Part shown: positions 1-5,017 of the stretch, in pieces
Layout: each line of letters begins with the position of its first letter
Position numbering within the stretch: position 1 is the first letter of the stretch
From: Spirochaetales bacterium
Lineage (GTDB): Bacteria > Spirochaetota > Spirochaetia > DSM-27196 > SKKC01
Reading direction: 5' to 3'
Length of the DNA: 5,112 nucleotides
Assembly (NCBI GenBank): GCA_007126865.1
Contig: SLAN01000226.1
Span: 1 to 5,112, forward strand
Translations under genes and position numbers: made by a program
Notes under the pieces: model-generated
Told to the model about the DNA's origin: nothing
Database searches by the model: none
What the model saw: only the letters and a program-made list of their open reading frames with translations

Positions 1-104
1 AGGACGATAACGCTGAATATGTAGAGCGCCGGGCGGCTCGTCCACATCGAGGTTTTCGGCTGCAGCCGTTTGTTTCTGTCGCTGCCTGATTCTTTGGAGG
101 CCAT
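1..104 (-). CDS. N-terminal fragment of a probable single-pass inner-membrane protein, truncated by the window edge
   Basis: The ATG (first base at 104) is preceded by an AAGGA Shine-Dalgarno site (111-115) with a 6-base gap, and further up by a good promoter at 136-165, so this is a real gene start. Only 34 whole codons are visible. Residues 1-24 are hydrophilic and basic (K4, R10, K12, R13, K17, R24), and from about residue 25 the chain becomes hydrophobic (PALYIFSVIV) as it leaves the window. That layout fits a short cytoplasmic tail followed by an N-in membrane anchor, as in type II membrane proteins. Membrane-anchored periplasmic chaperones or isomerases of the PpiD/SurA type have such starts, but nothing in the visible part proves that family. 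The function is unassigned; the existence of the gene is fairly sure. Confidence 0.7.
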   Translation of the reverse strand, partial: MASKESGSDRNKRLQPKTSMWTSRPALYIFSVIV

Positions 105-135
105 GTAGATTCCTTATGCGGCTGTATTTACGAAA

Positions 136-165
136 ACGCTACTACGAGCCCAAATCACTTGTCAA
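136..165 (-). promoter_or_regulatory. Probable sigma-70 promoter for the minus-strand gene at the left edge
   Basis: Read on the minus strand there is a perfect -35 box TTGACA (160-165), an 18-base spacer and a TAGCGT -10 box (136-141), which keeps the key first, second and last bases of TATAAT. Transcription would begin near 129, giving a leader of about 25 bases that contains the AAGGA ribosome site. It lies downstream of the tRNA-Pro terminator, so the membrane-protein gene is probably transcribed independently of the tRNAs. Confidence 0.6.
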
Positions 166-250
166 TTTGCCGGCTCCTGGGCACTTGCCGATCGCCGGCC
201 GGCGTCCGGAAGCCGACCGCACGGGCTTATGCTGCCGGGAGTAGCTCGTG

Positions 251-280
251 CAGAAAGAAGGGGCCGCGAGTGCGGCCCCT
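251..280 (-). terminator. Intrinsic terminator after tRNA-Pro
   Basis: A perfect 9-bp GC-rich stem (259-267 pairing with 272-280) closes a 4-base loop. On the minus strand the hairpin is followed directly by a U-rich run, TTCTTTCT. It begins 6 bases after the discriminator base of tRNA-Pro, where the end of a tRNA transcription unit is expected. Confidence 0.85.
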
Positions 281-286
281 GACGTG

Positions 287-359
287 TCGGGCTGGGCAGA
301 TTTGAACTGCCGACCTCTCGGTCCCGAACCGAGCGCGCTAGCCCCTGCGCTACAGCCCG
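287..359 (-). tRNA. tRNA-Pro (anticodon CGG)
   Basis: The minus strand folds into a full cloverleaf of 73 bases. The acceptor arms CGGGCTG (353-359) and CAGCCCG (288-294) pair over all 7 positions and begin with the C1-G72 pair typical of bacterial tRNA-Pro. The D stem is GCGC/GCGC. The anticodon stem CTCGG/CCGAG encloses the loop TTCGGGA, with anticodon CGG at 324-326. The T arm contains TTCAAAT. The discriminator is A (287). The next bases are CAC, so the 3' CCA is not encoded and must be added by the CCA-adding enzyme. It reads CCG proline codons and lies 47 bases downstream of tRNA-Asp. Confidence 0.95.
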
Positions 360-375
360 CTTTGACTGATTGCTG

Positions 376-403
376 AAAAGGACACCCCGCGCAGGCGGGG
401 TGT
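376..403 (-). terminator. Terminator-like hairpin between tRNA-Asp and tRNA-Pro
   Basis: A perfect 9-bp stem (382-390 with 395-403) and a 4-base loop start 3 bases after tRNA-Asp. On the minus strand the stem is followed by CC and then TTTT. The short U run, displaced by two bases, suggests a leaky terminator or a processing hairpin and not a full stop, because tRNA-Pro downstream has no promoter room of its own in the 47-base gap. Confidence 0.6.
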
Positions 404-406
404 ATG

Positions 407-480
407 CGGGAGCGACGGGATTTGAACCCGCGACCTCCGGCTTGACAGGCCGGCGTGGTAACCATCTCCACCACGCCCCC
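407..480 (-). tRNA. tRNA-Asp (anticodon GTC)
   Basis: A 74-base minus-strand cloverleaf. The acceptor arms GGGGGCG (474-480) and CGCTCCC (408-414) pair with one G-U. The D stem is GTGG/CCAC. The anticodon stem CCGGC/GCCGG encloses the loop CTGTCAA, with anticodon GTC at 444-446. The T arm is GCGGG/CCCGT around TTCAAAT. The discriminator is G (407), as usual for tRNA-Asp, and the following bases are CAT, so CCA is not encoded. It is the first gene of the tRNA transcription unit. Confidence 0.95.
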
Positions 481-495
481 ACTCGATGGAATGGT

Positions 496-524
496 AACGT
501 AGCTGAACTGAGCCTTGTTGTCAA
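496..524 (-). promoter_or_regulatory. Sigma-70 promoter of the tRNA-Asp/tRNA-Pro unit
   Basis: On the minus strand a perfect TTGACA -35 box (519-524) and a TACGTT -10 box (496-501) are separated by exactly 17 bases. The predicted start near 488-489 leaves a leader of about 8 bases before the tRNA-Asp 5' end at 480, normal for a stable-RNA unit trimmed by RNase P. The -10 box departs from TATAAT in the middle but keeps the TA...T frame. Confidence 0.75.
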
Positions 525-649
525 CAGAAGCACCCGCCGAATTTTGCGGTCGGTGACATGGAATCGTTCTCGATTTGTGCACGAATGCTCATTCCCGCGC
601 GGCAGATGCCGAAAATGATTGAGAGAGACACTATCGCGACGGGAGAACG

Positions 650-1471
650 ATGCGCATCACGTCCTTAAAGCTATCGATACCGTTCCTGGCGTTGCTCGCG
701 CTCTGGGTCGTAGGGGAGCTGCACGGTGAATCCGACTCACCGTGGATCACTCATACGATTCGCGCCGGGGAGACGATCTACGCTATCTCGCGAACATACT
801 CGGTTCCCGCATCGGACGTGCTTCGTTTCAACGAGATCGACGATCCATCCGCAGTACCGGAAGGCAAGGAGATCGTTATCCCCGGTGTCGTCTCCATTGC
901 GCGCGGGGACACGTTGTACGGCCTCTCACGTCGCTTCGATGTGAGTCTCACGAAGTTGCTCGAGGCGAATGACCTCGATGAGGCGGCCACCGTGCGGGTC
1001 GGACAGAAGATCCGGATACCGGGCTCGCATAGCGAACGAAGTGTAGCGGAGCGAGATCGAGAGCCCGGTGAAGACGATGAACGGCGAGAAACGACTTCGA
1101 CGGATGTGAGCGCCAACGCCGACGAGGCGCCCGAATGGCCGCACGACGGAGCACGACGACCTCGAAACGGACGGGTTCCCGGCATCGCGATTAACGCATC
1201 AGCCGGAGACGAAATACAGTCGATTGCGTCGGGCAGGGTGTCGTTTGTCGGACCGTACGCCGGTTTCGGAACGGTGGTCATCGTGGAAGCGCCTACGGGA
1301 TACGTCTATGTGTACGGGGGACACGGAGAGGTTGATGTCCGACCGGGCGATGCTGTCGAACGCGGCTCGGTGATCGGGCGCGTCGGCGGTTCGGGCGGTG
1401 AAACGCAGGTGTACTTCAGCGTGTGGCGGGACGACGCTCCGGTTGATCCGGAATCCGCGCCGCGAAGCTGA
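650..1471 (+). CDS. Exported NlpD/EnvC-like protein: two LysM domains and a degenerate M23 (LytM) domain
   Basis: The 273-residue product opens with a signal sequence (basic n-region, hydrophobic stretch about residues 9-22, possible cleavage near GELHG-ES at 26). Two LysM peptidoglycan-binding repeats follow, about 34-78 and 81-124, each with the RAGETIYAIS or RGDTLYGLS start and the IxIP end. A charged, Asp/Glu/Arg-rich linker runs to about 170, then an M23 fold from about 176 to 268. The M23 zinc ligands are gone: the HxGxD site reads V176-P-G-I-A180 and the HLHF site reads Q253-V-Y255-F. It should therefore bind but not cut peptidoglycan, like NlpD and EnvC, which activate amidases at the septum; that role is inference. 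The ATG has GGGAG 4 bases upstream. The sigma gene starts 21 bases after its stop, so they probably share a transcript. I found no convincing promoter in 525-640. Confidence 0.85.
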   Translation: MRITSLKLSIPFLALLALWVVGELHGESDSPWITHTIRAGETIYAISRTYSVPASDVLRFNEIDDPSAVPEGKEIVIPGVVSIARGDTLYGLSRRFDVSLTKLLEANDLDEAATVRVGQKIRIPGSHSERSVAERDREPGEDDERRETTSTDVSANADEAPEWPHDGARRPRNGRVPGIAINASAGDEIQSIASGRVSFVGPYAGFGTVVIVEAPTGYVYVYGGHGEVDVRPGDAVERGSVIGRVGGSGGETQVYFSVWRDDAPVDPESAPRS

Positions 1472-1482
1472 TCGGCTATTTT

Positions 1483-1490
1483 GGGGGGAG
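1483..1490 (+). promoter_or_regulatory. Ribosome binding site fixing the sigma-factor start
   Basis: GGGGGGAG lies just upstream of the ATG at 1493. An in-frame TTG at 1481 would add four residues but overlaps this purine run and has no ribosome site of its own, so ATG 1493 is the better start. The spacing is short (2 bases after GGAG) unless the poly-G part does the pairing. Confidence 0.6.
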
Positions 1491-1492
1491 CG

Positions 1493-2497
1493 ATGGGCCA
1501 GAACGATGCGGATATCGATGTAACGGCATCGAAGGCGGTCGACTCGGAAACCGAGGGTGATCATCATCTCGGGAACGGAGAAGCCACTGATCCGCTGGCG
1601 ATCTATCTGAAGCAGATATCCAACTACCCGCTTCTGAATGCGAAAGAAGAGCGGCGACTCGGCAAGAGGATCGTAGACCTTCGTGAGAAGCTGGAAGAGC
1701 TGCGACGCACGAGATCGGAGAGTGCTCAAGTGCCCGAAGAGCTCGAGCGGGAAGTGGAAGATACTGAGGCACGGCTTCGACAGGAAAAGAACCGTATGGT
1801 GAACGCGAATCTGCGTCTGGTCGTATCGATCGCCAAGCGTTACCAGAATCGCGGGCTTTCACTGCTCGATCTGATCGATGAAGGCAACATCGGGCTTATC
1901 GAGGCGGTAGAACGTTTCGATTACACCCGTGGTTGCCGGTTCTCCACGTACGGTACGTGGTGGATCAGGCAAGCGATCATAAAGGCGCTGGCTGACAAGG
2001 GACGAGTTATTCGTATCCCGGTACACATGCTGAACACGATCCGCAAATGCTACTTCGTGGCGAAAACACTGACTCAGGAGTTCGGTCGCGATCCGAGTCA
2101 TGAGGAGTTGTCCGAGTATCTGAACCTTTCACCCGAGAAGGTTCAGGACCTGCTGAATCTTTCGCAAGAGGCGACGAGTCTTGACACGACCGTGGACGAT
2201 GAGAACGTTACCCGACTCGGCGACCTGATTGAAGACGAGGCGAGCGGCGAACCGCTGGAGCTTGCCTTCCAGATGGCGTTGCAGGATACGCTGTCCCGTG
2301 TTCTCGAGAATCTGAGCGAGCGCGAGATGCGGATCATCCAGCTTCGCTTCGGGCTTGCCGGCGAAGGTCCGTTCACCCTGGAAGAGACGGGGAAATACCT
2401 CGGCATCACGCGGGAGCGGGTCCGCCAGATTCAGGAAAAGGCGCTCGGCAAGCTGCGAGACTATTCGAACATCCGGTCATTCCACGAGGAGATGTAA
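1493..2497 (+). CDS. Alternative sigma-70 family factor, group 2 (RpoS/RpoD-like)
   Basis: The product is 334 residues, close to E. coli RpoS (330) and far shorter than a primary RpoD. Region 1.1 is absent. Region 1.2 (DPLAIYLKQI..., 33-61) is followed by a short, charged, coiled-coil-like insert (62-98), then region 2 (99-169, with NLRLVVSIAKRY, DLIDEGNIGLI and the RFSTYGTWWIRQ melting and -10 segment). Region 3 begins RIPVHML (174-180). Region 4 (about 262-325) ends in the helix-turn-helix around TRERVRQIQEKAL (306-318). The -35 contacts known in sigma-70 (R584, E585, R588, Q589) are kept as R307, E308, R311 and Q312. In region 2.4 Q437 is kept (Q160), but T440 is replaced by I163, a change more in line with an alternative factor; RpoS also differs here. 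It lies in an operon behind the LysM/LytM gene, like nlpD-rpoS. Whether it is a true RpoS orthologue or another RpoD paralogue cannot be settled here. Confidence 0.93.
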   Translation: MGQNDADIDVTASKAVDSETEGDHHLGNGEATDPLAIYLKQISNYPLLNAKEERRLGKRIVDLREKLEELRRTRSESAQVPEELEREVEDTEARLRQEKNRMVNANLRLVVSIAKRYQNRGLSLLDLIDEGNIGLIEAVERFDYTRGCRFSTYGTWWIRQAIIKALADKGRVIRIPVHMLNTIRKCYFVAKTLTQEFGRDPSHEELSEYLNLSPEKVQDLLNLSQEATSLDTTVDDENVTRLGDLIEDEASGEPLELAFQMALQDTLSRVLENLSEREMRIIQLRFGLAGEGPFTLEETGKYLGITRERVRQIQEKALGKLRDYSNIRSFHEEM

Positions 2498-2505
2498 GGA
2501 GCCGA

Positions 2506-2973
2506 TCAGCCGGGCACGCGCCTGTCCACGCCATCGCGCCGCCGGTAATCCATTTCACAGGTCAGCATCGTATCGCCATCGAACGCAAAACGTCCGCTGA
2601 CATAGTCGCCGTCGAGTACGCGGGGAAGCCAATGACGGTCATCCTGCCACATCTCGCTAAACGGGATCTCCTCCTGAGCGCACCAGAACGGGAACGCTTC
2701 CTCGGTGTCGCGCGGCTCGCCGCGATGCGAATCGGCAAAGAAAACGGTGCAGTGCAACGCGTATCCGTCGGCGAACTGAAAACTCAGGTCGGCCACGGGG
2801 TAGGGCCCGAGCGGAAGCACCCCCACCTCTTCCCGGGTTTCACGCACGGCCGCCTCAACCGCCGTCTCATCCGGTTCGATACGACCGCCGGGTGCGTTGA
2901 TCTTGCCCTTGCCGAGTCCTCGTCGCTTGCGAATCAGCAGCAGCGAGCCTCGAGCGCGCACGAAGCAGAGCAC
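2506..2973 (-). CDS. MTH1-like Nudix hydrolase (probable 8-oxo-dGTP diphosphatase); 5' end uncertain
   Basis: With the only canonical start (GTG at 2973) the product is 155 residues. The Nudix box is complete: G30, E36, R44-E45, E48-E49, G51, with T46 at a position that is usually aliphatic. It is preceded by the KRRGLGKGKINAPGG strand-loop typical of MTH1-type enzymes. Near the C-terminus PFSEMWQDDRHW (104-115) matches the human MTH1 segment carrying W117, D119 and D120, which bind the oxidised purine; here they are W109, D111 and D112. This supports hydrolysis of oxidised purine dNTPs to monophosphates in nucleotide-pool sanitation. GTG 2973 has no Shine-Dalgarno site, and the frame stays open upstream to a stop at 3169-3171. 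Codons just upstream (WTHWKPIDRAV) look family-like, so the true protein is probably longer, perhaps from an ATC at 3057 (183 residues) or 3009 (167). The stop lies 8 bases from the sigma stop, tail to tail. Confidence 0.85.
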   Translation of the reverse strand: MLCFVRARGSLLLIRKRRGLGKGKINAPGGRIEPDETAVEAAVRETREEVGVLPLGPYPVADLSFQFADGYALHCTVFFADSHRGEPRDTEEAFPFWCAQEEIPFSEMWQDDRHWLPRVLDGDYVSGRFAFDGDTMLTCEMDYRRRDGVDRRVPG

Positions 2974-3017
2974 CGCCCGGTCGATCGGTTTCCAGTGCGT
3001 CCATTCGATCGAGGGGG

Positions 3018-3054
3018 TCTCGGTATTCCGACGATCGTTCTTTTCTCGGTATTC
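3018..3054 (-). repeat. Pair of 11-bp direct repeats upstream of the Nudix core
   Basis: GAATACCGAGA occurs twice on the minus strand, at 3044-3054 and 3018-3028, 26 bases apart. This is not a multiple of three, so the two copies encode different residues. A related GAATACCGGA sits upstream of sppA, ending at 5060. The copies could be operator half-sites if this stretch is leader, but chance is not excluded. Confidence 0.3.
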
Positions 3055-3071
3055 GATAGCGTGCTCTCCTT
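3055..3071 (-). promoter_or_regulatory. Strong Shine-Dalgarno site facing an in-frame ATC codon (possible non-canonical start of the Nudix gene)
   Basis: On the minus strand AAGGAG (3066-3071) is followed after 8 bases by ATC (3055-3057), in frame with the Nudix hydrolase. No ATG, GTG or TTG occurs in that frame between the upstream stop (3169-3171) and GTG 2973. Either AUC is used for initiation, the base is a mutation or sequencing error from ATG, or the site is coincidental and GTG 2973 is used. Confidence 0.4.
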
Positions 3072-3097
3072 GGTAATGCGGCGACCGGCTGTATAAT
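3070..3097 (+). promoter_or_regulatory. Sigma-70 promoter of the small plus-strand gene, predicted leaderless
   Basis: A perfect TATAAT -10 box (3092-3097) has a TTGGTA -35 box (3070-3075, 4 of 6 matches) 16 bases upstream. A start 7-8 bases past the -10 box falls on 3104-3105, which is the A of the ATG. The -35 box overlaps the Shine-Dalgarno complement of the opposing Nudix gene (3066-3071). Confidence 0.65.
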
Positions 3098-3104
3098 GTC
3101 TTCC

Positions 3105-3350
3105 ATGGAACCGAACGAGCTGTCGGCCGAAGAGCTGCTCGCCCGGATTCTCGCCGGTAAGACCGAAGTCAAGAACCGGGGAGATGAACCTTCGCGGGTC
3201 TATTTGAGCCGGTCGCAATACCGTCGTATCGTGCGCTGGCACGCAGCGCTTGGTGACCTGCCGGTGCCGTCGGCCGACTACGTCGGTGACTATCGCATCC
3301 TTTCGCTCGAAGTCTTTGACGATCCCTCCGGGTCGGTCGCAGTAGAGTAG
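3105..3350 (+). CDS. Small hypothetical protein, 81 residues, probably from a leaderless mRNA
   Basis: I do not recognise the family. The protein has an acidic, helical-looking start (ELSAEELLARILAG), a basic middle (SRSQYRRIVRW, about residues 35-45) and a tail rich in Tyr, Asp and Val (ADYVGDYRILSLEVFDD). There is no signal peptide, membrane segment or cysteine, so it is probably a soluble cytoplasmic protein. Codons strongly favour G or C at the third position, as in the neighbouring genes, which supports real coding. The ATG at 3096 lies inside the TATAAT-ATG junction and cannot be on the transcript, so ATG 3105 is chosen; no Shine-Dalgarno site precedes it. The gene sits on the strand opposite its neighbours, between sppA and the Nudix gene, and its last 61 bases overlap the sppA 3' end. 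Confidence 0.65.
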   Translation: MEPNELSAEELLARILAGKTEVKNRGDEPSRVYLSRSQYRRIVRWHAALGDLPVPSADYVGDYRILSLEVFDDPSGSVAVE

Positions 3351-5017
3351 TACGGAGTGATTCCTCCGGTCCAGAGAGCGAGCGGTCTGCCGCTCAGGTG
3401 CAGGCACTCGCGTGCCACTCCCACCAGGGCCGGCGCGAAAAGCATGCCGTTCGTCCCGGAGGTAGCTCCCTCGGCGGCACTATGATCCTCGGGTTCCCGG
3501 TCACCGAGGTGCCTCATGAGTGCGAGGGGGTCTACGGTCGATGGCATTCGACCGGCGAGAAGCCGCTCAACGAGGGGGCGACGTACGACCGGACCGAAGC
3601 GCACCTGTACGCTCGAGACTCCGAGAGCGTCCGCGGTGTAATCGAGCGCGGCCCGGATATCTCCGAGCTCGTCGACGAGCCCGCGCTCCATCGCATCCTC
3701 ACCGGTCCAGACCCTTCCGCCGCTCACCTCGCGCACGGCCTCGGCGTCCATTTCGCGCGATGTCGAGACGATCTGTACGAACTCGTCGTATATCCGGTCG
3801 ATCTGTTCCTCGAAAATGCGGCGTTCCTCAGCGGTCATCTCACGCAGCGCAGAGCCCAGGTCGGCGTGGTCACCCGATCTCAGAACCGAAGCGGTAATTC
3901 CGCGCCGGGCCAGGAAGTCACGCAACAGGAAGAGACCGGTGATTACCCCGATAGATCCGGTAACCGTGAACTTGTGGGCGAAAATCCGGCTCGCCGAGGT
4001 GGATATCCAGTATCCTCCGCTCGCCGCGACAGGCCCCATTGAAACGATAACCGGTTTCTTCTCGCGGATGCGGAGGATTTCCCGGCGAATATCTTCACTG
4101 GCGCTGGCCGATCCGCCGGGCGAGTTGACACGGAGCACCAGCGCCTGCGTCGAGGTATCATCCCTCACTTTCTTGAGTTGCTCGACGTACCAGTCGCTGC
4201 CGACAACACGGCCGAGGAGCGGGCTGCGACGGTTGGTGCCGTGATCGATTGCACCATCGAAAAAGTAGAGCGCGACGCGCGGGCCGGACGCGCCGATTCG
4301 TCCCTTCGCACGTCGGCTCTTCGCCGGCCGGGACTTCTCATCCCTCAGAGAATCCTTAATGCCCTGGAGATCATCGATGCGCTCCATCCAGCCCTTCTCG
4401 ACGGCGGACTGTGCATCGACAATCTGCCCGGCGAGAAGTGCATCAAGCGCGGTTCCGGACGGTATGACCTCCGTTCCGACGATCGTACGCACCCTGTCGA
4501 CCATCAGGTTCAGGATGTGCTCGAGCTGTTCACGGTCAAAGCTGTCGACACGTTCCTCGGTCAAAGGAGTCATTGCACTCTTGTACTTCCCGTGGCGGAT
4601 TACATCGACCGAAATACCGTGCCTGGACAGTAACTGAGCGAAATAGAGCCGCGACATGGCTCGGCCGAGGAACGATACAGTGCCGAGCCGATGGATAATG
4701 CGAGTGGTGCAGACGCTGGAGAGATAGAGATCGTCGAAGCTGTAGTCGGCCGCGTAGTAGACGAGATGTCGCTCGGCCTGTCGCAGCTGCATGAGCGCCA
4801 GGCGGATTCCTTCAAGAGCACCGAGCGACGGCGCGGAAAACTTCTCACTTCGGTGGATGACTACGGTCTTAATCCGACTCTTTCGGACTATCCTGTCGAC
4901 CTGCTCGAGAATTCGGTCGAGACGCACATGGGGCCCCGGCTCCGCTGCGCCCAGGCCGCGTGCGAAGGGCCCGGTCTCTGTGTACGTACCGTTCAGATCA
5001 ATTATCGCATGTGCCAT
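3290..5017 (-). CDS. sppA: Signal peptide peptidase SppA, two-domain (67K-type) S49 serine protease, without visible membrane anchor
   Basis: The 575-residue product has two tandem S49 domains, as in E. coli SppA, which degrades cleaved signal peptides in the membrane. The N-terminal half carries the catalytic lysine in KYKSAMTP (K146, equivalent to E. coli K209). The C-terminal half carries the nucleophile in VAASGGYW (S333, equivalent to S409), with RVNSPGGS before it, TGSIGVI after it, and the RVWTGEDAMERGLVDELG motif near 435-452. A basic linker (about 228-240) joins the halves. Counting to the catalytic lysine, the start is about 63 residues shorter than in E. coli, and the transmembrane anchor is the missing part. 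ATG 5017 has AGGAG 7 bases upstream, so a soluble or peripherally bound form is possible. However, the frame has no stop up to the window edge at 5112 (31 more codons), so a longer form with an anchor outside the window cannot be excluded. The last 15 or so residues look unconserved and overlap the small plus-strand gene. Confidence 0.93.
   Translation of the reverse strand: MAHAIIDLNGTYTETGPFARGLGAAEPGPHVRLDRILEQVDRIVRKSRIKTVVIHRSEKFSAPSLGALEGIRLALMQLRQAERHLVYYAADYSFDDLYLSSVCTTRIIHRLGTVSFLGRAMSRLYFAQLLSRHGISVDVIRHGKYKSAMTPLTEERVDSFDREQLEHILNLMVDRVRTIVGTEVIPSGTALDALLAGQIVDAQSAVEKGWMERIDDLQGIKDSLRDEKSRPAKSRRAKGRIGASGPRVALYFFDGAIDHGTNRRSPLLGRVVGSDWYVEQLKKVRDDTSTQALVLRVNSPGGSASASEDIRREILRIREKKPVIVSMGPVAASGGYWISTSASRIFAHKFTVTGSIGVITGLFLLRDFLARRGITASVLRSGDHADLGSALREMTAEERRIFEEQIDRIYDEFVQIVSTSREMDAEAVREVSGGRVWTGEDAMERGLVDELGDIRAALDYTADALGVSSVQVRFGPVVRRPLVERLLAGRMPSTVDPLALMRHLGDREPEDHSAAEGATSGTNGMLFAPALVGVARECLHLSGRPLALWTGGITPYYSTATDPEGSSKTSSERMR

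Noticed and set aside
142..618. Open frames on both strands across the tRNA region (for example 370-618 plus, 142-582 minus)
   Set aside because: They are conceptual translations of tRNA genes; the plus-strand GATGFEPATSGL string is a familiar artefact of translating antisense through a tRNA.
1477..1482. TATTTT as a -10 box for a separate sigma promoter in the gap after the LysM gene
   Set aside because: No -35 match lies 15-19 bases upstream; co-transcription is simpler.
1466..2511. Near-perfect 12-bp inverted repeat flanking the sigma gene (AGCTGATCGGCT at 1466-1477, AGCCGATCAGCC at 2500-2511)
   Set aside because: Each copy includes a stop codon of a neighbouring gene; 11-base matches are expected several times by chance in a window this size, and there are no mobile-element features.
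3096..3104. Upstream ATG at 3096 as start of the small gene
   Set aside because: It overlaps the end of the TATAAT box, so it would not be on the transcript, and it has no ribosome site.
2867..3172. Minus-strand frame beginning ATG 3004 as the Nudix start
   Set aside because: It is in another reading frame; the Nudix frame itself gives the family-like sequence through this region.
3003..3172. Frameshifted or broken Nudix gene
   Set aside because: The frame is intact and family-like through the N-terminus; the problem is the start codon, not a shift, as far as the sequence shows.
3398..4042. Long plus-strand open frame of 214 codons inside sppA, and the other plus-strand frames to 5035
   Set aside because: They are shadows opposite a well-conserved sppA with both catalytic motifs, without recognisable domains or ribosome sites.
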